From: Pempheris klunzingeri
Lineage: Eukaryota; Chordata; Actinopteri; Acropomatiformes; Pempheridae
Assembly (NCBI RefSeq): GCF_042242105.1
Contig: NC_092020.1
Span: forward strand, 260,501 to 324,500
DNA: 64,000 bases
Direction: 5' to 3'
The notes beneath the pieces are model-generated. The model was not told the origin of the DNA. It worked only from the letters and a program-made list of their open reading frames with translations, and did not search any database. The position numbers and the translations under genes are program-made. Below are positions 52,737-64,000 of the stretch, in pieces (the stretch's first letter is position 1; each line of letters begins with the position of its first letter).

Positions 52737-55189
52737 GTCCCAAACATAACCCCCTCTTAAAAACACAAATTGTTCAGTTGGTCAATTGAAATCCAGATGA
52801 GGAACTTTGATTTCACAGCCTGCTTTGAAAAGGACGACTTGTTCGGTTTTCTATTTTCAGTCCAATGCTCTTCACGGATATCCTCAAACATGTCCATCTA
52901 AAGCCAGCTGGCCACATATCAGACATCACTGATTCCCAATACAAGTAACTGCTAATGAGGGCAGACGTACTCTTGCTCACCTTTTTAAACAGGAAACGGC
53001 ATGCTCTGTTGCTGACAAAGTATCCCATCCTTAAGCTAAGTCCATGTATGGGCAGCAGAGTGTTTGGGCGTTCATGTGAGATTTCAAGCATCCCCATAAC
53101 TCTGCCCAATTGAGGTTGGACCACCTCTTCCACATGAATTGGATTTGACATTGTGGCAATATTTGTGTTCTCAGACCTAATTAACTGAACACAATAATGT
53201 GGACTGGCTGACAAAAATTATTTGGCGTCGTGTGTTGGACATTACTACCAGTAATTTGTCAGAAATGTACAACACGGTCTATTTTCATACAGAAGCAAAA
53301 CGTGTGCTCCAGAAGTGATAGCATTATGATACTCTACAAAGGGTAAGGATGATTTCCAAGGCACTAAAGACACTGGTGCCCAGAGACTTAAACACGCAGC
53401 CTTCTGACAGTAAATAGACACACATTGTTCCTTTCAACCATCGTGCGTTCATCCATTTTAACAATCATAATCAAGTCTTCACTTTGCTAAATAGGTGTCA
53501 GGAGGTTGTGTATGTCTGGTTACAATGACTCATCCTGCCTGATATTCCCTCACAGGGTGTAAAAGTTGGAGGCAGCTAAGGTTAATAGCTCCTTATACCA
53601 AATTACACAAATATGCAGTACAACAATTTACATTTCTTTGAAAAACAAGCAAAACTTACAGATTTTTGTTCTCTTTTCCTAGAATATCTCCTGTATACAA
53701 CAGATGCATTTAAAAACTGTTTGTTTTAGAGATATTGTGCTTTGCAAGACGACGTGACATTGTAAACAAGCTGGCAGCAGTTCAGTGTTCACATTTTCTC
53801 CAGCTTATGCAATGTGCTTATCACAATTACAGTTTTCTTATCAACTCAATACACCAGTGTGTGTATACAGTTTGTGTCACAGCTCCCCATCAAAAGGAAG
53901 CAGCTTTTTAAGATGGCAAGCAACACAAAAAAAAAAAAAACACTCAAAGCTCTCATCTTTGCTTGCAACAGGAAAGTAAGCTGCAAAATACCATGTAGCG
54001 TTGGGTTTAATGTGTACTCTGTGGACGGCTCAGCAAAATACAGAAATGCATCTGTTTCCTGCAGCGTACTTGACACCCTGACACTGTGCTCATATCATTG
54101 TAGCACGAGGGTTTACAGGACACTGACTGTCTTTTCAGTTTTTCATGTCCAGTGGGTCCGTGGAGTATCAGTGATGCATCCCCAGGAATCAAAGAAATAA
54201 GAGAAACATAGAGCGAGCATTAAGGCTGCAGTGTATGTTTGGATGATGTGACTCACTTCACTTCACAGCAGACAGCCACCTTAGCAAACAAGAAAGAGGA
54301 AAATACATTTGCACAGTTCAAGGTAAAGTAGAAAAGCTGAAAGGTAAATTAGACCAAATAAAAACAATCTGATCTAAAGTCGGGCATTACTCTGAACTGT
54401 TAATAGGTCTATACACATTTCATTTTTAGGGGAGTTTCTATGATGAATACACAGATGTTTGACTGCTACAAACTGTCCAGTGCATATAGACAAATTTCAA
54501 AATCTTTTGCACAACATGAGTGCACTCCAGTGGTGATGTATGACACTACACAAAACTCACTGTAGATTGATGTTCATTTATTTGTGCATTAATTCGGCCT
54601 ATGGCACACATGAAACACATCTGGCTTTTCAGTGGCTTAATCTGGTCGATATTGACCTGAGATGAGAGACACTTCATTTATCCAATCAGTACAGTGACTG
54701 GTATGAAACAACAATGACAACATTTGTTCTTTTCAAGTCAGTGGTGAGTGTAATTGTTACTGCAAATAAGTTGTCCAAAAATAATAATAATATTCATATC
54801 TTTAATCCATTTGACAAAATTTCTAAATATTGCACCTTTAGTCTGCAGAAAAGATAATGAGAAAAACTACTTCTGTTACACTGACAGAAACCAAGTGAGC
54901 AAAAAGTGTCAGACAAATCAGATCAGGGCTCTTTTTCTCCGGAGAGGATGAGTTTTATGAGTGGGAATTGTGACTAGTTTAGCCCTCCCACTCCAGTGCA
55001 GTAGGTGGAGATGTTTGCATTTGTGTGGCTGGTTGTGATCCGCCATCACAAAACATGACAACAAGAAACAGGAAGAGTTACATTGCAGGTGTACCAGTTA
55101 TACAGTTGAACAAACCAAATGTATGTCACGGGATTTTATTGTTCCGGTGTAGCTTAGCTTTGAGATTGCTAGTTAATTTGCGGCGTCCT
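52737..55189. other. Gene-free stretch upstream of simc1
   Basis: No supported gene. A minus-strand open frame of 133 codons (52813-53214) and a plus-strand one of 128 codons (53814-54200) have no recognisable domain or exon context. Confidence 0.45.
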
Positions 55190-55407
55190 GTGAATTATGA
55201 CGACACAGTAGGCATCGTGACGTACTTTCTCAACAAGGAAATACAAGTCCTGGTGTTAACCATGGATGAACGAGGTTACCTGACCACAGCACTGCTCCTA
55301 AACATGACGAGAGAGCACACGGTGGCGCCTCTAATGGGTCTGCTTTGAGTACCGGACACTGGCTGCTGAATTTTCTGTCTCGTCTGGGGGTGAGTGAGTG
55401 AGGAGAA
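55190..55407 (+). promoter_or_regulatory. Probable promoter/5' UTR region of simc1
   Basis: CG dinucleotides become frequent here compared with the preceding AT-rich DNA. TGACGTA, a CRE/ATF-like half site, is at 55218-55224. No TATA box is evident. The transcription start is not determinable from sequence alone. The 107-codon frame ending at 55348 lies in this stretch and is not credited as a gene. Confidence 0.35.
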
Positions 55408-58400
55408 ATGGAGGATGTGATCTCTCTGAGCTCCGATAGTGATAAGGACGACTCGGATGTGGAGATAGTCGGCTGCTACACGAACATCCTCACCAGGGCT
55501 GATCCACTGCCCCTCACGGCCGTGCGGATTGACGTTGACGCCGTGAACGTCAACGTCCCAATGGTAAGCTAACAGGCTACTCTGACGTTACTGTGGAAAC
55601 CGTTGCTAACCACCTTAGCTTTGGCTAATCTAAATGTCCTCAAGATATCGCTGCAGCTGTAGTAAGGTTAACGTGAAATTGCAAAAAACGACAGCAACGA
55701 GCCTATTATCACAGGCTACAGTCTGCTCACTAGCGCCATCCTCAGGCAAGTATACTCACTTGCTGGTTTAGAAAGGTGAAGTTTTTTGTTCTAAACCAGG
55801 GGTGTCCAAACTTTTTCCCCAGAGGGCTATATTAGCTATATTGCTAACTTTAATCCACTAGAGGTGATGTATATCGCCTCATCTCTAGTGGATTAAAGTT
55901 GACAAAATCAATCAAATGTAGGTAAATTCTGCTTGATAACTGAATATGATTCAAGAAAAAAAAAGTTGTGGTCCAAGGTGGTCTTTGCCTTGTAGGCTCT
56001 TGTTCAGTGTGTTAAGGTGATCAGTGAGATCCACTAAAAATGCCAACCATCAGCACCAGAGAGGGAAGCTTGAAATAGTCTGTGCTAGAGCCCTGGTGCT
56101 CGAATCAACAGCCTTACCTCCACTGTCTTGCCCCTCGGCGGACACCGTAGAGGCCTTTCCTTTGCGCTCACCTGTCCCAGCTGGAGCTCCATCCGTCGTA
56201 CCTCCACACAGCTCGTCCCATTTAAGTCCCATCATGTCAACTGCACCTGGCACAGCTTCAGAAACATCCTCCCCCGTCGTGGTGCTCTTTAGCCTGCTAA
56301 CATCCAGCAGCTCCTCCATAATGCAAAAGTGATCGTCATTAGTTATTAGCTGTGCTCTGATCGCACACCGCGTCTCAAACTTTCTGCACTCACTTGCTCT
56401 CTTACGTTTCCTTCATTCGGCCATTTTGGGTCACCTGTAGCACATTTCTTCTTCTATTACTCATTTTATAGAGAAGCTGCCTCGTTCAAGACCGTTACTC
56501 CACCTAGTGGTGAGACGAAGAAGTACAACACAGTCCAGCGCAGGTTCCATGTGTGGGCCGTATTACAATACATTTTTAGAATTTCCTGCGGGCCAGTGAA
56601 AATTGGACCACGGGCCGCAGTTGGCCCGCACGCCGTAGTTTGGACACCCCTGTCCTAAACTAATACAACTCACTTTTTCACTGACGGAAATGTAGCAGAG
56701 CCCAATATGTTCTTGGCTTCTTTAGTTTCTTTAATTCAACAAAATGTAACCCTTTATAGGCACAGTGTTTGTTCCCACAAGCATGTTACATAAGGTTAGT
56801 GTTAGGTTAAGACCTGAATGCTAGTTAGCTACGTGCCATCAATCTGTTACATAACACATTCATTTAGCTGACCAGGTGTCATAATCCATTAGTTCGTTTA
56901 AGATTCAAAATGCCTGTAAAACATCTGAGTAAACTTCTCAAGCCATTACAATATTCAGAGTGTAAATCCACAGAAAAATTGGAGAGACCACAATCAGATT
57001 TTTTCATTTATCATGTAATTTCAAGCAATGCTGCAGTAGTTTTCATTGTTATACACAATGTGAACATAATACAGGAATGGCAGCTACAGCATCTTATGGT
57101 CTTTAACAGGCAAAACAATGATACTCCGTTGAATAGGTGGAGAGAAATATTGTTCTTCTTTGTGATTATGTAAGCAACCACAGCATTTATTTACATATTT
57201 TTCTGTCTCTTTTTTTCCCTTTTCCAGCCTTACATTGACCTCAAAAATCCAAAATGGATTCTTCCAGAGCTGAAGATGCGCAAAAGACAAAATTCCACCT
57301 CCTTAGCAGTGATAGACTTGACTGAGAGCAACACAGCAAATGGGACAGAACAGGAGACGGAAAACTTGCCACCAGAGGACAGTCAAATAAAAAAAGAAAT
57401 TAAAAGTAAAAATCTAACTTTTAGCAAACAAGATTTTAACTTACAGAAAAGCTCTTCAAAAGAATCACTGCAGCAGGACTGTGGTAAGCCAAAACCAAAG
57501 CAGAGATGTTTAGATGATCAAATACAGACTGATAAAGCACATTATTGTACCCCAACTGTAACATTAAGACGACTGTCTTTTCTTGAAACGTATGTCACAG
57601 AAATGAAAGCATCAAAGAGTTGTGTCTACTTAGCCAAAGATCGCACACCAACGCCGCTGCACGTCAGGCAACTAGACAGTAACAGCGAAGCTCCAGAAAG
57701 CATTAGTAATTTGACAACCGCATCAAACAGTCCTCACATGGAGCCCTCACTGGATGAAGCTCTTCCTGAGATGGTTGAATCTCTTGTCAGACATAAACAA
57801 CAAAGTAACTATGATGAATTTACAAACACGCAGTTAAATGCTAAAATATCTCAGCATGTAGAGACCCCAGCTGAATCTCCCCACAAAGATAACAGAAGCT
57901 CTGCTGCTGCCTTAAAGGGGCACAACACTTGTGACGTCAGGAGCGATGACTTTTGCTCGTCTGTGCTCATCTCCTCTCCGACATCCCCTTCATCATCTCA
58001 AGATGATGCACAGAGGGAAGTCGTTTGCAACAGTCTGTACCAAATGGAATTAGGCAAAGCTGACTCAAGACAAAGCTGTCCCTCTCATCAGTCACCCCGC
58101 CACTCTCCTACCATTGGACTGGAGCCTTTTGACTACTACTCTCTGTCCCACACAAGTGCCATATGTCATAAGCCTTTGAGCCAAGTCAACCCAACACCCA
58201 CCTGTGAACAGAAAATACCTGAGAATGTGTCTGAATGGAAGTCTGAGAAGGTTAAGGCTGATGAGGCCTCAAACAGCTCTGACCCTCTGTGTTCTAGTAT
58301 CTCCAGTGAACCTTTTTTGTCAGTGTCTAAAGCTGAGAACATGGATGATGGATCTGGGACTGGGACATGTAGAGGTGATCTGGGGATTGACAGTCCAGTG

Positions 58401-61400
58401 TCTTATATTTGGCAAGACGGGAGTGATGGAGAACAAGTGAATGACGAGAGCAGGTTTGATTTAGACTTCAGGCAGGCCAGCAGCGAGGACAGAGATTTTG
58501 TCTGCCCAGTTACATTCAGGAAAATAATGTCTGGACCAGCTCAAGCCCTGGTGAGAGACATTTCTCCAGACGGCTTTAATTAACTCATTACACATGATTT
58601 TATGTAAGGCATTTCTTTTCTTATTTATTTATTTGTTTGTTTTAGATTGATGTGGAAGATGAAGGTTTCAGAACTCCAGAGCTGCTATGCCGTCAGAGCC
58701 TGAGTCTGGTTTACAGTACCATCGATGAGAACTACCCAGAGGGCACTGTGCAGCTCTTGTCTGACCTGCTACAGCCTGGTTACTATCCCCCCAGAGATAT
58801 CACCTTCCACCTGCTGGATGGCATTCTGCTTGACCCACAGTGTCCATATCACCTGTGTATGCAGGCCTTTAATCTACTGATGAGGACACAGAGGTGAGGG
58901 AACCGTTGGAATATGGGTATAATAATGGTAATGTATTGTTTGTAGCCTTCCCTATTTCCATCCTTGAATTCAAAGATTAAAGCGGCTTTCTCATTGCAGA
59001 CACCACATAGCTGATAAAACCACAGTACCATGGGACTGGGAGTTGTTGACCTCAGTTGTGGCCAATCAGGTACTACTCCAGGCAGCAAAATGTGTGAATA
59101 CACAGTAAAGCAGGGTGATATATCAATATACGTTGCCATCATTCTTGTTGAACAAGACCATATTGGGGATGGGATTTCGCATGTAACATTGCAAATTATT
59201 CTGTTGAGGTCTGAGATGCTGGATTACAGCTGGAGTAGGTAATTTTCTGATCCTATAACTGCTTGGCTGCTTGATTGCTTGGTTTTTATATTCACATTGC
59301 AGTTGATGTCAATGTCAACTTTGATGTCAATGTTCTCTTGACTCGGTTTCTGTAGGACCATAAAGAGAGACATCGATGTGAGATTATGCGCATGCTCCTG
59401 GAGTATGTTGTGCAGACTTTAGAGGATGACTTCCAGGCTAAACGTTCTGACTCTGCCCTCCACCTCTCCATCGCCAAGGCAACATTGTCGTGTGATCAGC
59501 AGTTCCCTCATGTCAGGTGAGTTTGGTTTGTATTGTAAGCGAGACTAGAGGCTTAGTTAGCTAACGTAAACCTGGATTTTTATATTCATTGTACATCATG
59601 ATAATATACACTTTTTTAGACTTTTTTTGTTGAAGCTGTGTGCTGATGTTTTGTTGATGTTGTATGTTAGTGGATCTTTCCCAAAAACCCCAAACCCCCT
59701 TTTGTGTAAATGAAACTTTTAGCTGAATTAACAAATCAGGAGTTAACATCACTGGTCCATAACCAAATTTGTGAGACCAGTTATTTCAGGTTACTTGTAC
59801 CTAAAGCTAAATAAAGTATTACAAGTAACTCACTAACAATTAGTATAATACATATTACATATATATACATATATACATATATTACATATTTTTAAAATAT
59901 TACTGTTGATTTTCTTTTGTTTTTGTTTTCCAGAGATATCATCAAGTGGCTCTTTACTGCCATTATGAAATCAACAGAGCAAGGAGAGGGTCGAGAGGCA
60001 GCCAAAGAGAGAGCTGAACAAATCAGGTGAATTACAAAGAAAATCTTTTTTTTTTCATTTTATTACGAGTTTTTAACTTGATTAGAATGGAACAGCAGGG
60101 ATGTACCCTTGAATGTTATATTGTTATGGCTGATTTTCAAGCTTAAGTTTGTGCCTTTGTCCTCTGCAGAATGGTGACCATCTTCCAGAGGATGCTGTCC
60201 TTGGCTCTGGAAGTGGACCGTTTTCCAGCTCTGAACTCCGATAAACTGTCACAGGAGCTTTTCCATATGCTCATTGGCAACATACCTCTACGAGCCCACA
60301 GGTGAGGAAGAGAGATGAGATGGTGAAGGAGGCAAGATGAACAGGTTTTGTATTTCATTTTTAAGGGAAAGTTGAGGTGTTGCTGTGGATTGTGCCACTG
60401 GAATAATGATAGACCTTTGAAGTTGGTAATTATAATTGATTATGTAATTGGTATCTCCAGTAAATAATTTATATAGTAATAGAATTTGCCTTTAAATTAC
60501 ACCATTTGTACAACATGTTGTAAAATATCATGAAAAATAAAAATGTCAAATGTGGCAGTCAAATCTCATTTTTCATTAGAAACATGTTTTCCTTAAATTC
60601 TCCTTAAATTTAAACTCTTAAAATGTCCCTGTGTCAGAGAATGCACAATATTTGAATGTATTGAAAATAGATTTTTATTCATGTAATAAGAATCTGATTT
60701 ATTGATTAATTTCATTGTTTGAATGCAAATATATTTCATTTCATTTTATAAATAGCTTTTTTAGATGCATCAGTCATGTAATAAATGGCACAATGTGATT
60801 CTATTCCCCAGTTTTCCAAGCTACCATTGACTAATCTGTTTCTGACTCCCAGGATGTTGTTGCTGGAGAGCATGCAGAGCAAACTGCTGAGATGTAAGCT
60901 GTTAGAACATCTGTTGGACTATGCATGCCCACTGAAAATCTCTTTGCCCATGTCACTCAGTCTTCTGCTTCACTTTCTCAAGAACTGCACTCTGGCACCA
61001 GACCCTACGGTGAATATCGCTGCTGTTTTCATTTTTACCTTATCAACCAATATTCACTCCTGGTAGCGGTAGCGGTGATGACATATCTTTTGTATGTGTT
61101 GATATGTTTTATCTGAAAAGAGATTGAGGAATTTAAGTTAAGAATTTAATTAGGATAGTTTTTTAAGGAGACATCTTTGTTTTGGAAATCTAACACTTGT
61201 GTTAACCAGAACAAGCAACTGTTTAATGCAACTGATCCATGACTATATTCTCCAGGATGGTGCTGAAAGGTGGCAGAGGTGGGAGGAGTTAGTCCATCTC
61301 CTCTGGATGTTGCTGCTCAGCTACAACAAAGCGATGAAAGGTGAGATGTTGGTGAATATTAGTGCACTGCACAACAGTATATTCAGGTATATGCATATAT

Positions 61401-62280
61401 TGAGGTCATGAAATGGCTCCCTGTAAACTGTCAAACTGAAGAGAACATTATTTTTGGTAGTGAATGAGAGTTTGTCTCAGAATAATGAAGCAAAATGCTC
61501 ATTATCAGCTTTGTTGTTATTAAACAAATCTCAATAAATATGGTTTGTCAGGGGATCTTATTATAATCGAAACCAACATCTTTACTGACTAGGCCAGCTG
61601 TCCCTCGTCCTGCTGCTAGGAAGCAGACAGAGCTTGGAGCCTGTGGGAAACCTCAGACTCCAGTGAATGTGCAATATGTGGCGCGATACCATATGGGATT
61701 GTACTGAACTGTTTTATTGGGATGTTTTTTGGACAGCAGAGAAACAAAAAGGGGGCAATACTGACGTTCTTACTTTGGTTAAAGGATCAAACGAGCTGGA
61801 CTATCAATGTCTTTGTCTTCCCTCTCTGCTTACAAGTATTCTCTGTCTTCCATCTTTCTTTTTCCCACTTTTGGACTTTTGTTCGTTTCTGGTAACCATT
61901 GTGGATGCATTCTACTGAATGCCTCTAAGAAAGAGGTTATATTTCCTTTTTTGATACCAGATGTACCATATCCCTCAATTTTAAAACATTTCAACAATAA
62001 GTATAACACGGCTTTATTGACTTCCCCAAGCCGACTTTGATTTACTCCTAACTTCTTCCATCTGTTACATCCAGACTATCTGTGCAGCTCAGTCACTGAA
62101 CAAAGAGGCAGAGTTGGTACCTTGGTCTACAAGCAGGATGATATGGTGTCCAAGTCTGCTGTTCGTGAGGCTGTGGAGGCCTTCCTGTCCAGATCCCAGG
62201 CTGACCTCGGCCAAGCCTTACCTCTACACGTGGAAGAGTCCCTCACATATCTACAGGATCAACTTCTGGATGTTTGTTAG
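55408..62280 (+). CDS. simc1: SUMO-interacting motifs-containing protein 1 (SIMC1), complete, ten coding exons
   Basis: Joined exons: 55408-55563, 57228-58550, 58646-58893, 59000-59069, 59356-59516, 59934-60026, 60170-60301, 60853-61009, 61256-61340, 62075-62280. All introns are GT-AG with phases 0,0,2,0,2,2,2,0,1; the product is 876 residues (human about 870). The start has a purine at -3 and G at +4. N-terminal SUMO-interacting motifs: VISLSSDSD (4-12) with VEIVG (18-22), YIDL (54-57) and AVIDLT (79-84). Residues about 85-490 are Ser/Thr-rich and apparently disordered (one 1323-bp exon), without the Pro-Cys-rich repeats of mammals. Exons 3-10 encode a helical domain matching human SIMC1: NYPEGTVQLL, WDWELL, YVVQTLEDDFQ, VRDIIKW, QRMLSLALEVDR, LLRCKLLEHLL, WEELVHLL. 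Known: this domain pairs with SLF2 and directs SMC5/6 in the nucleus. The first intron holds a hAT transposon. Confidence 0.92.
55846..55900 (+). repeat. 18-bp perfect inverted repeat inside the intronic hAT element
   Basis: AACTTTAATCCACTAGAG (55846-55863) pairs perfectly with CTCTAGTGGATTAAAGTT (55883-55900). A G-U pair and three further pairs extend the stem inward, leaving a loop of roughly 11 nt. It would fold in the simc1 primary transcript. No evidence of processing. Confidence 0.65.
55963..56319 (-). pseudogene. hAT transposase catalytic-region remnant
   Basis: Minus-strand translation gives LKWDELCGGTTDGAPAGTG near 56185-56240, the TTDGAP block of the RNase H-like hAT core. After a diverged or deleted middle it gives FLVDLTDHLNTLNKSLQGK in another frame near 55980-56040. 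The histidine-containing middle of the core (an IIHQEALC-like block) is missing, so the gene is internally deleted and frameshifted. Confidence 0.72.
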
Positions 62281-62400
62281 TGTTGAATTAAACAACTTGT
62301 TGTGTTCATGTTCTTGGATAAACTATAAAGCATTGTATTAATTTAATATTTATATTTTTGTATGTGTCGACTTGTACAAGTTTTGTATTTCAAATAAAGG
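62281..62400 (+). other. 3' UTR of simc1
   Basis: Short AT-rich sequence from the stop codon (TAG 62278-62280) to just past the polyadenylation signal at 62393-62398. Confidence 0.7.
62393..62398 (+). terminator. Polyadenylation signal of simc1
   Basis: AATAAA 113 bases after the simc1 stop, followed by GT-rich sequence (GGGTGTTTT) as expected of a downstream element. Confidence 0.7.
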
Positions 62401-62689
62401 CGGTGCCACGTTGGGTGTTTTAAATCTAAATGCATTAACTTCCAGCTCAATTAGTTATATTGTCCTTAAACCAGCAAAGACATATGGTCAGTCATTAAGC
62501 ATTATCCTCTAGCCATATCTCCATATAGATACAACCATTGCATCATTACTTGAATAGACAACAGAGCTTTTAATAGATTGATAATTCTGCTAATTATGCT
62601 AATTATGCATAATTTCTCAATTCGCCACAGTTAATTGAATGTGGTGTCCTATCCATGCATCTCACGGTCCGTCACTCATCACTTAAGGA
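62401..62689. other. Intergenic spacer after simc1
   Basis: AT-rich spacer; includes a short TGCTAATTATGCTAATTATG tandem near 62588-62607. Nothing else recognised. Confidence 0.5.
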
Positions 62690-62877
62690 TTTTATTTACT
62701 CTGGCTCAACAGCTGGTTGGACCGTCTGCACGCTGACCAATAGGATCAGGCGCTGTTATCGGCAGAGAAAAAAAAATCCCTACAGTCGCCATGATACAGC
62801 AGCGGAAACGGGCGAGAAGTAGCTAGAAAACAAAAGAGAACACGCAGTCGTCCTCGCGATTTGGTATGCTCTTGCAG
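62690..62877 (+). promoter_or_regulatory. Probable promoter and first noncoding exon of the next gene
   Basis: CpG density rises sharply from about 62720. A CCAAT box is at 62737-62741. A splice donor-like CAG|GTAAAA falls at 62877/62878, with CpG-rich sequence on both sides. An 11-codon open frame starts at 62791 (MIQQRKRARSS) and stops at 62826; it looks like an upstream ORF rather than a gene start. These features fit the 5' end of a rightward gene whose coding exons lie beyond the window. The gene cannot be named. Orientation and exon limits are inferences. Confidence 0.38.
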
Positions 62878-64000
62878 GTAAAAATGCAATCCTTCATGTT
62901 GAAACGGAACTATTTTCACTCATTTCACCGCGGTTTTATTTGGGTGTTAAAAGCGCGGCGGTCATTTTCCGACGCAGGACTTATTTCAATAGGAAGTCGG
63001 TCAGCTTCGAATAATTGGGATCTGTTAGCTTTTAGCTAGCAAGCTATCTCGAGCTAAGCTAAAAAGCTCGTAATTGCTTTCAAACCCAGCATTGTGTAGC
63101 TTTGCGAGCTCGTCTGCTCACTGTTTATCTCAATGATAGTGAATCCTGCTACTGGATGCTAGTTAGCGGCAGCTAACTAATGCGCTGTTTCGTGGCCTAG
63201 TGTTAATGCGCAAGTCAGTGCTTTGCTATTATGTAAACAACAATTGTACAGTATCTTTTTATATAATTTTACATCTTCTTTTGCTAACCCAGTTGGACAT
63301 GCAGTTAAAGTCTGTCAATTGCTCAATGTCGCTAACTTCGCGTGTCCTTTTTCCATCTTGATAGTTAGCAAGCGAGCTAGCGTTAGCTATTTAGCGTTTG
63401 TTATTCATAGTTTGGTAGCTACCTATTTAGGTTAAGCTAGGCTAATCAGCTAGCGACAGTGGGAAGAAAATCGGCTAATCTTAGCTAGCGCTTGCTATTT
63501 TTGAACATATTTTAACAATTCCATTTTCAACTCGAACTAGTTAAGGCTTAACACAATTGTTAATAGCTTACTATTAAAGTTTAGCCCTCAAAATACTGCA
63601 CCACGTTGCTGATATTAACGTTGATTATTATGTAACTCTAATGAACTCACATCCTCAATAGGAAGCTGTGTAAGTGTATATTATATTATATTATATCACA
63701 AACGTATTATTATTCATACCGTGATCAAAAACTTGCCCTTTAGGGCAAGGGTTATATTCAATATCTTTTGCCATCACGTGCACAAGTGGTTGCTTTTTAA
63801 CATCTATGATACAAGTGTGGTTATCTGTCAAGACAGATTCAGCATACAAATCCTAATTCTGGGTACTTCAGCTTTAGTTTGAGGCCAGAATTACCAAATT
63901 CAATTGCAGTTTATGGAAGATATGAAGATATTTTACTATTAATGAATGACATTTAATTTAAAATTTAAAAAAACTTTGATTTAAGTTGAGATTTATCTCT
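62878..64000. other. CpG-rich then AT-rich flank, possible first intron of the next gene
   Basis: No coding exon is supported. 62878-63130 is CpG-rich. 63000-63500 is crowded with TTAGC/GCTAGC/AGCTAA words. From about 63590 it becomes AT-rich, with a TATATTATATTATATTATAT patch near 63677-63697. Confidence 0.45.

Larger units (their letters stand above)
55797..56652 (-). mobile_element. hAT transposon remnant in simc1 intron 1
   Basis: 856 bp with inverted ends CAGGGGTGTCCAAAC and GTTTGGACACCCCTG. It is flanked by TTCTAAAC (55789-55796) and TCCTAAAC (56653-56660), a 7-of-8 match expected for the 8-bp hAT duplication. GGGCC-rich subterminal sequence lies near the right end. On the minus strand, transposase pieces are readable (separate entry). 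A long internal inverted repeat is at 55846-55900. It lies wholly inside simc1 intron 1 and, in simc1 sense, is antisense to its own transposase. Confidence 0.87.

Noticed and set aside
52813..53214. 133-codon minus-strand frame
   Set aside because: No recognisable domain, no repeat homology I could name and no convincing exon ends. It may be chance or an old transposon piece; a translated search would decide.
55025..55348. 107-codon frame just upstream of simc1
   Set aside because: It overlaps the CpG-containing promoter/5' UTR region, lacks a domain and ends 60 bases before the simc1 start. It is more likely 5' flank than a separate gene.
56024..56332. 102-codon plus-strand Ser/Pro-rich frame in simc1 intron 1
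   Set aside because: Antisense shadow of the hAT transposase remnant, which reads meaningfully on the minus strand.
58204..58440. 78-codon frame inside simc1 exon 2
   Set aside because: Out-of-frame shadow of the simc1 coding sequence.

Overview
This is vertebrate nuclear DNA, most likely from a ray-finned (teleost, probably spiny-rayed) fish. The evidence is the exon/intron structure with GT-AG introns and CA/GT microsatellites. There are also several dispersed repeats typical of teleosts and an alpha-2D adrenergic receptor gene, a receptor type retained in fish but absent from placental mammals. Three genes can be supported: the last coding exon of a SLC34-type sodium/phosphate cotransporter (58-651, +), a complete single-exon alpha-2D adrenergic receptor (39743-41014, -), and a complete ten-exon simc1 gene (55408-62280, +). 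Human SLC34A1 and SIMC1 both lie on 5q35, so the window looks like the fish counterpart of that region.

Layout: 1-1.1 kb is the slc34a1 3' end with its 3' UTR. From 1.1 to 39.5 kb is a gene-poor stretch of about 38 kb holding two decayed LINE fragments (5.3-6.2 and 9.8-10.7 kb), a split repeat (10.7-11.4 kb), a terminal-inverted-repeat element (17.4-17.9 kb), a solo LTR (18.4-18.8 kb), a dispersed repeat containing a 44-bp minisatellite (21.6-22.1 kb), several short repeat fragments and a very long AC microsatellite (33.2 kb). From 39.5 to 41.5 kb is adra2d with a GA/CT tract upstream. From 41.5 to 55 kb is another gene-free stretch with a Tc1-like element nested in a hAT element (49.3-50.6 kb), a LINE reverse-transcriptase fragment (51.5-51.9 kb) and a second copy of the 17.4 kb element family (52.2-52.7 kb). 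From 55.4 to 62.4 kb is simc1, whose first intron carries a hAT element with recognisable transposase remnants. From 62.7 kb to the end is a CpG-rich, probably promoter-containing stretch that may start the next gene.

The three genes do not form a pathway: one moves phosphate across the plasma membrane, one is a Gi-coupled catecholamine receptor, and one is a nuclear SUMO-binding protein linked to SMC5/6. Their proximity looks like conserved synteny. No undescribed system was found. The most informative structures are the nested transposons with readable target-site duplications, the solo LTR, the split repeat and the minisatellite. All identifications rest on reading the sequence; no database search was run.
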